Positions 53,742 through 64,000 of a stretch of 64,000 nucleotides of DNA are shown here, one piece after another. The position numbers were made by a program, and so were the translations under genes. The notes beneath the pieces are model-generated. The model was not told where the DNA came from. It saw only the letters and a list, made by a program, of their open reading frames with translations, and did no database searches. The DNA is from Atriophallophorus winterbourni. Lineage: Eukaryota > Platyhelminthes > Trematoda > Plagiorchiida > Microphallidae. The stretch is from NCBI GenBank assembly GCA_013407085.1, contig JACCGJ010001439.1:1-64000 (forward strand). The letters run 5' to 3'. How positions within the stretch are numbered: position 1 is the stretch's first letter; the number at the start of each line of letters is the position of its first letter.

Positions 53742-54430
53742 GTTTTAAATGGTTTTGCAGTGCTCTTGTGATTCGCGTTTGCACAACACAACCGGTTTCT
53801 GGCTGTTTGTTTTCATCAAGGGGAGATAGTAATTTAGAGAATTCGTAGTTATTCTGTTAACGTATATTTCATAACCGCTTACAACCGTTTTGTTTAAAAT
53901 CTCGATCGAATTCCATGCTAATTCGAGTTTACGAGTTCGAGAGACGACATCCTTGGAAACAAGAGCAAATTGTCCACACAAATCTTCAAGGTTGGCCAAA
54001 CGGGCCGAAGGTGGTTGGGTCTGGAATTGAACCAGTAGGCACGAAAACGATTGGCAAATCGAAACCAACTTTCTACCGATACAAACATGTTAAATATAGT
54101 TTTTTTTCTGCTAGGATTTGCTTATCTAAGATAACTAGTGTTTTGTTCTCTGTCCTGTGGGTAATAAAAGCGTTTGACTAACTGGCGTTCTCATGTGTTG
54201 TGGAATTCGTGAGTAAAGATGATTACCGTTGTAAAGGTTGATCACAGGGATGAACCCGGACGCAATCGACAAGTGGATGCGAACACGGGATGGATCTGGT
54301 CAATGTCGCATCCAGTGCTCTCGAAGGCCCTTGCCAACAACGTAATAGACGTTGGGACAGGACATGCGGTTTGGTCTCGCTGACCCTGACGTGATCCAGC
54401 CAGCCAATACAGTATTATCTTAAACAGTCA
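53742..54430. other. Unidentified higher-GC block inside intron 2
   Basis: This block has clearly more G and C than the flanking intron and short open frames on both strands (53745-54068 minus, 53915-54181 plus). None of them shows a family motif I know. It may be an old repeat. No copy of it was found elsewhere in the window. Confidence 0.3.
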
Positions 54431-55704
54431 CTCGCGGTTTCAAGTTTCACGGGAAAAATATTTGCCATCTCTATTGGAGGAGGCTGAATGATATGAAACT
54501 GGTGGTCGAATGCAAGTGAAAGAACGCTTGAAACACAATTCACTAATCGGCAAACTGCTCGCTCCGAAAATTTGACCACATATCGATTTATTGCTTTGTG
54601 GTTTCGAGGAAAAACAATTTCACGTTGTAAATCTCGATTATTTCTAAAGATTGGTTTTATTGGATGTTAGCAATTTATTAGGGTTGCAGCGATAGAGATG
54701 TTGATACTTGCGTCTCGTGAAAGTAGGTGCCTGTTTAACATCGCATCACCAAGCAATTCCGACGGAATGATACGAACTTGGTCCAAGCTGAGTTTAATTA
54801 TATTGGTTATTTTAAATGTAATAAGCTATGGTGTTTTGTTAAGCCAACATAAATATATCCGCGTGTAAACACTAAATAGGAACTTAACTCTCATTTTGTT
54901 TTACAAAATTATATAATATAGAAAATATCATTTCAAAATATAATCAATTAGGCCGGGGACAATTGTTTTTATTTAAAAGTCAAATGCGCTAACCAAAACT
55001 GTGATTACCGCGCTCGGCGTCAAAACATTCATTCGGTAGTTCGAAATAATTTTGATACAATTTAATTGCCATTCTGTAAAATGTCTTGGTGAATAATTAA
55101 CCGGACATACCAGATCATATTATTTATTTCCTTTTGAACCAATATTTAATATCCTATTACCACTATAAATACTTGAAGCTTAAATTTCGAGCAACTGATT
55201 TTCATCGACTCGGTTGGAGGCCCCATGTGCATATTCATCATTCGATTACCTCAATGTTTAACTTATCGAAATATTACATTTCATTCCTTCTCGCCATTCA
55301 TCAATTAAAAATGACATAATACATTCTACAAAACGTTTACTAGTGATAATTGTACCTTTCGGATTATTAGAACTGTCTTGTTCTAATTTTCAATCACTCA
55401 CGTAGAATAGTTGAAAATGTTGTTTTATTGGAATTTCAGGCTTCATTTAAGAAATAAAAAGCACCGAAATATTGGGTACACCTGCAAAGTTTGGCTTTAT
55501 TTGCTCAACCCAATCTAATTTAATCTAACTGGTTACAAACTGATTGTTTAAATATGATTTGCTGTGCTTAATTTTATCGGATATTGTCATTGTAATTTTA
55601 TTTGCCCAATCAGACGAATCCAATAATTCAATTAATGCCTTGTTTCCAACTATAGACAATAGCTAAATTTTAATTCTCATAATCCCTACCTTGTTTATTC
55701 ACAG

Positions 55705-55878
55705 GTTTATTATCGCCGCGGGATTCTGGGCAAATCGCGCTTGCTGGGCACGGCTAGTTTCCAACTAGATGGCTTACTGCAATCTATCGATTTAACGATT
55801 TTAGGAGAAATTTTGGATGAGAAAAAGAACTTCAATGGTAGCTTAGAATTACGATTGAGACAACGGTCCGTTAGCTCG
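55705..55878 (+). CDS. CC2D1/Lgd-like gene, exon 3 (end of the C2 domain)
   Basis: The exon encodes 58 codons in phase 0: VYYRRGILGKSRLLGTASFQ, then LTILGEILDEKKNFNGSLEL and RLRQRSVSS. It follows the family pattern VYHRGG..RSDRLLGTA..L......EI.E.LDGR.P.GG.LEVR..IRE. The acceptor is TTCACAG at 55704. The donor is TCG|GTATGT at 55878/55879. If not spliced there, the frame ends at TGA 55927-55929. Confidence 0.75.
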
Positions 55879-56421
55879 GTATGTTTGCATGGTCATGCAA
55901 GTACATCTTCATTAAACTTGTTAAAGTGAATGCTACAAAATACGTTTGTGAAAAGGTTGAGTAATTTATGAATAATCACTAAAATTTCGAAGAGACAGGT
56001 TTACATAAAAATATCATTCTATATCAGATGCTTCACAGTCTGCATTGGCAAGCCCTTGGTTGAACAATAAAATATGACCTTGGGCTGAATATAATTTTGT
56101 CACAATTACTTTCGGTTGTCAAATCTGCACAGCTTCAAATCCATACTGTTTGCAACAGCATTATTAATTTTCCAATACTTAAGTTTTTTGTTTATGTTAG
56201 AAGTGGAATGAAATCTTGAAAATGGTGTTCGTATCACGGCAATAGCTCTCACAATGCTTCAGTGTGATGCACAAAATTTAACATAACATTGATCAGCGAG
56301 TATAAATTCACTGATACATAGAGAGAAATGTGAGCCATTAAATGTATATATATATATATCATTTCTACGCATTTTCTCAATTGATTATCATACATGATGC
56401 TAATTTCCAATGTCTTATCAG

Positions 56422-56531
56422 ATCCCCAAGCTGACAGCGATACTAAAACCATGGCTAATATTATCAAGCCCCGCGTCTAACAGTTCCCACACTTTATCCA
56501 ATACAAGCTCCAAATCTCTGGATAAAAGAAG
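56422..56531 (+). CDS. CC2D1/Lgd-like gene, exon 4
   Basis: This is a short exon of 36 codons plus two bases, between CTTATCAG and the strong donor AAGAAG|GTAAGT (56531/56532). It opens in the phase left by exon 3 and reads IPKLTAILKPWLILSSPASN followed by a Ser/Asn-rich run. The KPWLIL piece falls where family members have an ERWLV-type motif after the C2 domain, which supports the exon. The C-terminal exon(s) were not found before the microsatellite and may lie beyond the window. Confidence 0.65.
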
Positions 56532-57849
56532 GTAAGTACTGCGTTGCTGATTGTATCGTTACAATACCAGAGCTTTAAAAACAGTTTTCGAGAACAAAAT
56601 TCTCTGTGAAATCTTTCATTGTCAGTTGTGTTTTTGCGAGCACGCACAAATGACCAATCACATGGCTATAGTCGATTTGGCTTAATTCATTCTGTAGATC
56701 GATCGTGCTGTATTACTAATTCTCAAAATTTGTTGCAAATGATATTACTATGCAGATTCATTCTTTTCATGCGCAGAAATAAAAACCGATGCTAATGTTA
56801 ACGCCAACTGCATGCTGTTCGAAATCATTGCTTGTGAATAATATTTTTCGTAGAATTCTTACTTTATCAAAATCAAAAATATATTTTGCGAATCAACTGC
56901 AGATATTTAATTTGGCCCGATAGCTCAGTGAATAAACATCTACACCAGGGCGTCTTTCTCTACCTGATTTTCTTCCAATCGCAATAGCACGTCGTAGATC
57001 AGTATGTCAAATCAACAACTATTTGATACAAGTGATGAAATGGTCAACAAATTCCAATTACTTTTTCTTCAAGACTCTGTGAGACCCTTCGACAAGTTTT
57101 TTTAATATAAAACAGAGAATTAAACACATATAATGGTTTTTATCGAGGAATATTGAGTAAGAACTCGTTTTAGTATAAATTGTGTGTGATATGAGTGATC
57201 CTAGAATATTTCTTAAATATTCACTCGTCGAATAGTGGAAAATTATCATATTCTAATGGCGATTTCTCGCATACACAATGAGGTGCTACGTTTAACAGTT
57301 TTTTTAATTCCGATAAAATAGGAGAAAGAATTAGAAATAGCTAAAATAGCCGCAAATGATAGAAAATGGAGAATATTATTCAAATTATGATGTAAACATT
57401 TGGTGTAAATTAAGAAACACGTTCTTCCGAGTATTTTTTTAAAAATTCATCAATAATCTCGGGCGAAGAGCAAATGCTGTGATGGTTAGGACAGAAGAAG
57501 AATTGAATATAGGTTAATAGAATGCAAGGTTTCCGAGTGTAATACCTTCTACCTTATAATTTCCGTCATTTCGCGATTGTATATGAATGGAATTATGCAT
57601 CATTATAAGAACTTTCAACGAATTCAATGCGGTCTCGAGCTTAAATCATCCACAACAACAAGCCACACAAACACTACGTCATCTGAGTGCATCGATCACA
57701 TAAATAGAAACAAATTTTGAAAGTGTATAAACAAAAGCAATTACTTATCTATCATGATGAAATTCAAAAATAAATTTCGAGATTGATACAGTGATTCATT
57801 TCATCACAATCCACTTTTCATACCATTTTCAAACGCAAATTCGCGTTCT
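56532..57849. other. AT-rich stretch downstream of exon 4
   Basis: No exon, LINE or LTR signature is recognised. GGCCCGATAGCTCAGTGAAT at about 56913-56932 resembles the 5' part of a tRNA-type promoter (A-box TAGCTCAGTG) and may be a SINE fragment. No B-box follows. Confidence 0.5.
56913..56951 (+). repeat. Possible tRNA-derived SINE fragment
   Basis: GGCCCGATAGCTCAGTGAAT matches the start and A-box of many tRNAs and tRNA-derived SINEs. The downstream sequence has no GTTCGANTC B-box and does not fold as a tRNA, so at most this is a truncated SINE. Confidence 0.3.
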
Positions 57850-58114
57850 CTTTATAAGAGAATACTGATCCATGAGTGATGGAAATGCATGCAAATTAGC
57901 ACTTTTGTTCACGATCATGGGTTTATACCCTATCTACGTGTGATTAGGCACATGTCATTGAACAGGTTGGTAGTACCAACCTTATCAAACAGTGGCATAC
58001 AAGTGCCACGTTTTTTCCCTTCTTCCTTTTTTTAAGCGTATGCGGATCGCGATCGTACTGTTCATACCTGATGAGTGCAAACAGCACGAAACTGGTCGTG
58101 GGGAGGGTGTGATG
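57850..58114 (+). repeat. Structured repeat containing a hammerhead ribozyme
   Basis: About 265 bases are shared, inverted, with 50370-50625. In order they hold three perfect or near-perfect hairpins: ACGTGTG/CACATGT (57936-57955), AGGTTGG/CCAACCT (57964-57982) and GTGGCA/TGCCAC (57992-58009). A pyrimidine-rich run and the hammerhead at 58052-58113 follow. Small retroelements with hammerheads are known in schistosomes (Smα) and in Penelope-like elements and retrozymes. Which class this belongs to is not decided by the sequence here. Confidence 0.65.
58052..58113 (+). ncRNA. Hammerhead ribozyme (type I, minimal stem III)
   Basis: All conserved core positions are present: CUGAUGA at 58068-58074, stem II GUGC/GCAC (58075-58078 with 58084-58087) closed by loop AAACA, GAAA at 58088-58091, and cleavage triplet GUC at 58095-58097. 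Stem III is only A91-U96 and C92-G95 (58000-series numbering) with a 2-nt loop, as in the minimal hammerheads of retroelements. Stem I pairs 58052-58067 with 58098-58113, with 14 of 16 positions pairing including G-U and two purine mismatches. Predicted cleavage is 3' of C58097. Minimal versions usually work best as dimers. Confidence 0.75.
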
Positions 58115-59377
58115 GGAATGCATACAATTGAGAATTTTTTCATGATTCATCACATTTCAATACTACATGAAAGGATTTTTGTACTACTTGAAAATTTTAT
58201 TTTATTTTAAACCGTGAATTTTATGATACACTTTGGAACATTATTCAACAGTATTTTCGATAACATTCCACAGTTTTGTCGCAACTGAATACCGAAACTC
58301 ATGTCATGAGGATGCAATCTCCAGAAGAACCACCAATTACAGATAGAATAGTTGAATGAAGTGAACTCATAATTCAATGACTGAGTGCACTACAAAATAA
58401 CTGATTTCATTGCCGGTATGAAACATCCGAACACTTATGTTCATTTAGGAAAATTGATGACAATAAGCAAAATCAAAGCTATAAAGAAACTTTCGAAATT
58501 CTCAAAATTGTCACAGATGAGTTTTTACTGTACACAACACTTTAACCCATCCACTGCAAATTTTATAATTTAATTTTGTACCTTTCTTGAAAATCGAATT
58601 TTGCAAATACATATCAGCATGTAAACATGTATCTGATCATTTAAAGCGAATTATTGAAATAATTCCATTTTTCTTCGAGGTTATATATCCTTGTTAACAT
58701 CGGCTAGGGTCATGACTCTATTTTCCTATCCAAGGGTAATTTCCCTTTGTGAATCTAATTATTATTTCTTTGGCCATTCGGTTATTGTCATGAGGAATTG
58801 TGTAATAGTTTTTGAATTATTTTGATTGCATAAGTGATTTAAAAAATAGACAAATGATTTTAAGATTATATTTGAGATGGTAGGGTTTAAAGTAATGAAG
58901 TTTGGCGCATAACATCCGTGGCTTCAAGAGCTCTTCTCGTTTGCATACATCGAAAAGAATTTTAAAATAGAAATTGGTGATTTTGCCAATATATAGATAT
59001 TCTGAATTCTGGCGACTCATTCGTTTTGAAAATACTCCAACTAAGTATATATGACACGTTGCGGCGAGTTGTGTCGACGACAGAAAACATAATCCCAAGT
59101 TTCATTCAGTAGCCCGTTTCCGCCAGATAAAAAAGTATTAAACTGTTCACTTTCAAAAAATATTTTTCTGCAATCATACTAAGCGATGATCAAAAATCAT
59201 ATATACATTTCGCATGTTTTTATTTATATATGAACATCAATATTGAACGATAGAACAAAACACACGAGGGCGATGAAGAATTTTCAGTGAAAGCATACAA
59301 ACTTCCGTGATTAATTACGCCAGTATTTATAGACTCTTTCTATATATAAAGATCTGACATCAGAGAGATAGAAGAAG
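58115..59377. other. AT-rich stretch without recognised features
   Basis: Only short chance frames occur on either strand. No exon completing the CC2D1-like gene and no repeat signature were found. Confidence 0.5.
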
Positions 59378-59507
59378 CATACATACATACATACATACAT
59401 ATATACGCATACATACATGCATACATACATACATACATACATACATACATACATAAATGCATGCATACATACATACACGCATGCATACATACATGCATAC
59501 ATACATG

Positions 59508-59539
<32 letters not shown>

Positions 59540-59775
59540 CATACATACATACATACATACATACATACATACATACATAGATACATACATACATACATAC
59601 ATACATAGATACATACATACATACATAAATGCATGCATACATACATACATGCATGCATACATACATACATACATATATACGCATACATACATACATACGT
59701 GCATGCATACATACATGCATACATACATACATACATACATACATACATACATACATACATACATACATACATACA

Positions 59776-59809
<34 letters not shown>

Positions 59810-59826
59810 CATACATGCATACATAC
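59378..59826. repeat. (CATA)n microsatellite with internal variants, about 450 bp
   Basis: This is a near-continuous CATA tetranucleotide array with scattered ATGC, ACGC, TATA and AGATA variants. The variant block TACATAAATGCATGCATACA occurs twice (about 59451 and 59623), showing a larger internal duplication of about 172 bp. The array is open in several frames on both strands and so creates spurious long frames. Confidence 0.97.
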
Positions 59827-59849
59827 AGAAAAAGCATATGCAGTGTTCT

Positions 59850-60260
59850 CGGGATGGCAGAATGACAGTAATCTGCAAAAATGTGCCTGAATCCGAGTCG
59901 CCATGTTTCAAAGAACGTCTATATGAAGACTTTTCGCAACGGGATCAAATTTGAATTACCATGCAAGTTTCTCGGAAGCTGATAACATGGCACTGTTGTC
60001 TAGGCCTACGAATTCACGTTACCAAAGAGAACTCAGACTTCTCTGTATCACACTAATGACCATTAAGGCAGCTGAAACCGTGCTTTTCTCCACATACACA
60101 CTTCCGCATCTTCGCAGACCTACTATAGGCAGCACGGCCAGCCAAATAAATCATCTTTTGACTGGAAGCATGGCAGTGACAATCGTAGCATATATCTGCA
60201 CGGCATTCTCTAGCTTTCCGACGCTGACGGATGCAAAAACAACATTCACTACTGTGTGAA
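59850..60260 (+). pseudogene. CR1-like ORF1 core
   Basis: RDGRMTVICKNVPESESPCF, then in the next frame RELRLLCITLMTIKAAETVL and STYTLPHLRRPTI, follow the CR1 ORF1 core seen at 40650-40970 and 31700-32060 (xxxVPExx..., RPLxIxLxSxxxAxxxL). Frame-broken. No zinc finger remains upstream because the microsatellite begins there. Confidence 0.55.
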
Positions 60261-60635
60261 ATGGTGTTTCATACAACAGGAAACTTACATAACGGGCACA
60301 CTCACAACATCGTTTAAACGCCTACCTTAGTGACCGAAGTACAAAGGCAGTGCACCCTAAATTACCAAGATAACATTCCAGTCCGAAAGTATGGTCAAGT
60401 TGGAGCTAAAATGTCGGTAGGTGAACAGATGGAAAGCTCCTTCAGAATTTGGACTTCGATCGTCTATCGATAACAATCGGATTAGATCTGAGTCGAAAAT
60501 TACCGGCCGAACACCCGAGGTCGATTAGCCGGAATTATATGAAGCAGCCGCCTCAAAAAACCTACCTCAGCCGATCCCATCCGGATCGACTTCCCAGACG
60601 GTACACCTCACGACCCCACCGCGATACACTGTCCT

Positions 60636-61255
60636 GTTGCTATACGAACACCCGAAGATTCATGAACAAATTATCCTAATTACAACTGCTCCATTCGACA
60701 AAATTCGATCTCATTGCCATCACAGTAACCTGGTTGATCCCAACCATATTAGATACTGAACTAATGCACCCAAGCATGCTGTCATTCCGCATTGATAGTG
60801 AGACTGTGAGTAGAGGTGTCCTTCTGTATTACAATAAAGCACTATGCTGTGAACTGATCCAAAACCCTGATCTAACTCTGTGGAGTAGAGTTTCGTTGAA
60901 GCGTGAGCATGTGGCCTTGCTTGGTGTGATCTACTGCCCGACCAGGTGCGGAATCCAGTACAGAGTCTTCTTTGCTGGCTGCCATCCGACTCGGACTTTC
61001 TCAACACTTCACCCATGTCTTTATAATGAATGACTCCAAGTCTCCGGGTCTATCGTCAGGATCACCCACCCACTAGTTTGGAAGTGAGTTATCAGAATTA
61101 ATTGCTACCCATCCGCTGTACAGCCATGTCAATTAACCGACACGATTCTGCGAACACAGGTCCCGTCCACAGTTGATATGATACTCACCAATAAAGAACT
61201 GATGGTCGAAACATGTGGATCAAACCACCACTGGGTCATTCTGATGATGTCGAGC
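60636..61255 (+). pseudogene. CR1-like endonuclease
   Basis: Pieces: NTRRFMNKLS, FDLIAITVTWL (the catalytic Glu of TETW is replaced by Val), RGVLLYYNKALCC, VALLGVIYCPTRCG, LIATHPLYSHVN and PPLGHSDDVELIFDY. The loss of the catalytic Glu and the frame breaks show it is dead. The IATHPLYxHV motif groups it with the copy at 35170-39400. Confidence 0.65.
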
Positions 61256-61261
61256 TGATAT

Positions 61262-61660
61262 TTGACTACCTTCAAAGAAGCCTTCGAATTGCTGTGATAC
61301 TCACATACAAAATATTAAATACCTCACATCATCCTTTAAAACACTTATTCGAATACCTTGAATCACGACATACACGCAGCCACTCAGTAATACTACAAAT
61401 TCTCCACTCCCGTATCAGCTGTCGCCGATATTTTTATAATGTTCGTATCTGTTTTCTTTGGAATACCCTCACCGAAACTCTTGTCATCGCACTCAGCGTT
61501 GAAACGTTCCTTATAAATTTGGATACTTATTTTTTTGCATACCGATTTAATGACACCTGAATATTGATTCATTGTAAGTATTCAACTGGACTATACTTGA
61601 CATTGCATGTTTATTTTATTCCTTTTTACGATCTACGATCTACACGCTACTGCGTGAGCT
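61262..61660 (+). mobile_element. Nested 5'-truncated CR1 fragment (RT C-terminus and 3' tail)
   Basis: Directly after the endonuclease end, the frame 61213-61560 switches to a CR1 C-terminus: VILTYKILNTSHHPLKHLFE, HSRISCRRYFYNVRICFLWN and LSVETFLINLDTYF. It ends with TACGATCTACGATCTAC at about 61638, a short tandem tail. This out-of-order domain indicates a second LINE inserted into the first. Confidence 0.6.
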
Positions 61661-62337
61661 TGTGGTACGCGAACAAGTTGGGCGTAACGTGATAGTGCTC
61701 GATAATGTTTGTGATATTTCACCCGGACTAACCACGGTTTTAACCAAATAATTGAGGGGTTTTTCCTAAGTTTGATTGCCTCAATATTAGTTATCCGATT
61801 TTGTTGACCAAATCTTCGTTGGGTTCTGAAATACCTGGGATTTTGCTAACACGTGGGACTTGCTACATACTGCGCAACTGGAAACTGCTTGGAGTTTTTT
61901 GTTACAAGATGGCACACATTCCTTGATCTATCATCGACGATGAAGGCAATAGCAACAAAAAGTGACCGACCGACGATCAGAAGCCGAACCAGAAAAATGA
62001 TAGGTCTACGGAATCTTGCATGGCATACTTTCTCCCGATGCACAACATCACTCAACTGGGAATTCTACAGATTATTGCAAAACCAGTGTACAACTATCAA
62101 ACGTAATGATCAATTCCTTTATAAACAACAGCTAACTTGAGACTTCTGGACAACCCTTAGCTTCTATATGAGACGATCAACGCTCGGAGGAAAGTGAAAA
62201 CCGGTATCCCTTCGCTCAAGACATCCTCAGGTCTATCCACGTTACCTAAATAAGTCGCAAGCACTTCGAGAGAGTAGTACGCTCCCATCTTTGTTGTGGC
62301 CCCTTAGTCCATTATCATACTTGCACCACTGTCTCCT

Positions 62338-63175
62338 GTGCCTTTATTAAGCTCAATCATCTTCAGCCGCGACGCCGTCTACAACAAATTGATCCACCTG
62401 CGACAGAATAGCTTCCCGGGTATAGATCACATCCAACCAAAAGCTTTGAATTCATTCGCAACATATATCTCAAAATATCTGGCGCTATATTTCCAGTGTT
62501 CACTCGATCCAGCCGAAGTCTCACATACTTAAAACAATTCCTAATCACTCCAGTCTTTAAAGGATGTGAGCGCACCTTACTAGCTAATCACTTGAATGAC
62601 GACCTTTTGCTCCATGTGGACCAGGTAAGCGACCTCGGCGTCATCGTACAGCAAGACTTGGGCTGCTCCAGGCAGTGCGACAAGCCTGCAAGAACCGCAA
62701 ACCACAGTGTTAGTCTTTTGAGGCGACTTTTCAGACGCTTTGAACGACGACTCTTCCCAATTTTGTCCGTTTAAATCCGCGCCCCACTCGGAAATGCAGA
62801 CATCGCGTGGCATTCGTGGCTCCAACAAGATATGAACGTTGTTGAACAGCCACAAAGGCGAGCAGCAAAGCTTATCAACGGCTTTCAAAACATGTCCTAC
62901 GAAGAACAGCTGCAATATAGCGCACACATTTTAATCCGCTCCCGACTCCTCCGCGGAGAATGGCTTTTGGCCTTCCGCATTCTCACAGAGAATCAGCACT
63001 CTTACAAGTCCCTGATGCCTCTATCCAATCGACACAATCTTCGTGGGCACAATCTCAAGATTGCTCATCATAACACCCGATTGAACTGTCACATGTATTT
63101 CCTACCCCTTCGCATATGCCTTGTCTGGAATGCTATCCAGATTCTATCGAAAAGGAAATGTAAAATAATCACCTA
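62338..63175 (+). pseudogene. CR1-like RT remains lacking the catalytic core
   Basis: 62338-62560 holds the fingers entry (SFPGIDHIQPKALNSFATYI, LKQFLITPVFKGCER). From about 62595 the sequence jumps to VDQVSDLGVIVQQDLGCSRQ, LRRLFRRFERRLFPILSV, then 62832-63176 with VEQPQRRAAKLINGFQNMSY and LLRGEWLLAFRIL. About 170 codons with NYRP, FSKAFD, GVPQGS and FADD are absent, so an internal deletion removed the active site. Confidence 0.7.
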
Positions 63176-63180
63176 ACAAT

Positions 63181-63480
63181 CTACAAATGGCTGGTGGTAT
63201 GCCTGTATACTCTGGCTTCATTCTCAATTTAGTTTGCTTGCAGACTTCATTAATGTCATTCAGATTTATGCATATTGTTTGTAATACACTAGATGGCCCA
63301 AAATGTCTAGTAAAATCTTGACAGAAAGAAGTATTGTATGTAGTATTGAAATATAAAAATATTCTTCACGAATTGTATTACGCTCTGTAATTCTTATTGT
63401 TAGCTCGCTAAAATGAGTTTGTTTCTGTGAGTGATAAATATTCTCACAATCCACACGTTGATAGTAGGCAGTCTAGACAG
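63181..63480 (-). mobile_element. CR1-like family, copy E (linker fragment)
   Basis: The minus-strand reading gives ICINLNDINEVCKQTKLRMK and PEYTGIPPAICRL. These match copy A near 15200-15290 (LSINLSDISKLCQQSTVNLK, PDTAGIRLAISKM) and copy C near 27000. Only this short piece is clear. It abuts the previous CR1-like element at 63175. Positions 63481-64000 show nothing recognisable. Confidence 0.5.
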
Positions 63481-64000
63481 TGACGAACAAGTTCTCATAC
63501 AATCAGCTCAGTGATAGCGAAAGAAAACGATTCTCGCTTGTTGGATTCAAAGGTACATATTTTAAAGGTCGCAAGTTTTAAACAATTGCATATACCAAAA
63601 AAAAGGGAAATCAACAAACGTATACAAAAACAATAAAGCATTTTGATTATGGGATGCATGTATTCAGCACAGCATGCACTAATCATTTTATTTGTTGATG
63701 TCACATCAATAAGAACAAGACGTTTACTGCAATTTCATTTTATATTACATTAGCTAATGTTAGGTCATGAAGCTTACATCGATAAACAGTAATGAGTGTC
63801 GAATCAAGCTGACATTCTCATTTTAGTTTGCTATATTGAGGTTTCCTGAATGTTCGAATTCATTGATATTGCCAATAGTATAGACAAGATTATCGCTCAA
63901 ATCAAGCAGAGCTGTTTAAACAAACGAATTAATCATTAGTTTTTTAGTTGTGTGTATCCGATGGAGAATATTTTGAAATAAAACTAATTGGACGCTTTCT

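Larger units (their letters stand above)
53467..55704 (+). other. CC2D1-like intron 2 (2238 bp, phase 0)
   Basis: It runs from GTGAGT to TTCACAG. It contains a tRNA-like SINE at about 53660-53741 and, at 53745-54430, a patch of more mixed base composition than its surroundings that looks like an unidentified repeat. The rest is AT-rich with no recognised feature. Confidence 0.65.
59840..63175 (+). mobile_element. CR1-like LINE with deleted RT core and a nested insertion
   Basis: Plus-strand order: ORF1 core (59850-60250), endonuclease (60636-61255), a nested CR1 C-terminal fragment (about 61262-61660), linker (61850-62140), RT entry (62338-62560), then directly the segment after FADD (62600) and the C-terminal domain to 63175. 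The catalytic RT core is missing. Confidence 0.75.

Noticed and set aside
55879..55929. CC2D1-like protein ending at TGA 55927-55929
   Set aside because: A consensus donor at 55879 and a well-formed exon at 56422 with the expected WL motif in the right phase make splicing more likely, although read-through cannot be excluded.
56913..56985. tRNA gene beginning GGCCCGATAGCTCAGTG
   Set aside because: The start resembles a tRNA, but no anticodon stem, T-arm (GTTCGANTC) or acceptor complement follows.
58021..58110. C-terminal exon of the CC2D1-like gene after a strong pyrimidine tract
   Set aside because: The frame that opens after TTTAAG overlaps the hammerhead core, matches no family sequence and ends quickly at a stop.
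59311..59954. Long open frames of repeating Tyr-Val-Cys-Met or His-Thr-Tyr-Ile units on both strands
   Set aside because: They are translations of the CATA microsatellite. The array is free of stops in several frames at once, which indicates repeat sequence and not genes.

Overview
The window looks like flatworm DNA, most likely from a digenean trematode. It is AT-rich and intron-bearing. About two thirds of it is retrotransposon sequence of types known from schistosomes and other flukes: an SR2-like RTE element, Perere/CR1-like LINEs and a Ty3/Gypsy element. It also carries a hammerhead-ribozyme repeat of the kind known from schistosome short retroelements. No bacterial features are present. 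The species cannot be fixed from the sequence alone.

Positions 1-43437 are a dense, nested repeat block. An RTE LINE (about 1-3881) with one late frameshift is followed by a young-looking Ty3/Gypsy element (3948-7930). That element has identical 163-bp LTRs, a perfect 5-bp target duplication and one uninterrupted Gag-Pol frame. Positions 7937-12800 hold SINE-like insertions, tandem 3'-UTR units and CR1-like relics on both strands. Positions 13381-19275 form a large inverted repeat (arms of about 1.28 kb) around a truncated CR1-like copy. Positions 19165-28410 hold another LINE family and two more CR1-like copies. A Perere-like CR1 element with recognisable ORF1 and ORF2 lies at 28716-32740 (minus). 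Positions 33005-43437 contain a second copy of a 520-bp repeat and three more decayed CR1-like elements, two of them head to head. An exact 1000-N assembly gap (43438-44437) cuts the last one.

Positions 44438-59370 are poorer in repeats and contain the only host gene recognised: four plus-strand exons of a CC2D1/Lgd-type protein (DM14-like segment, C2 domain and the segment just after it). The exons join with matching splice phases. Two copies of a structured repeat flank or follow this gene. The copy at 57850-58114 contains a complete hammerhead ribozyme core; the copy at 50370-50625 is a decayed relative on the other strand.

Positions 59378-59826 are a (CATA)n microsatellite. It is followed by another CR1-like element (59840-63175) with a deleted RT core and a nested CR1 fragment, then a fifth copy of the CR1-like family seen between the palindrome arms.

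The strongest candidates for new biology are: (1) the Gypsy element, whose primer-binding site is a perfect 17-nt complement of a segment of its own LTR that starts at an initiator-like motif, implying self-priming; (2) the hammerhead-bearing structured repeat; (3) the large near-identical palindrome built from retrotransposon pieces. All calls come from reading the sequence by eye. No database search was run, and family names are assigned by motif recognition.
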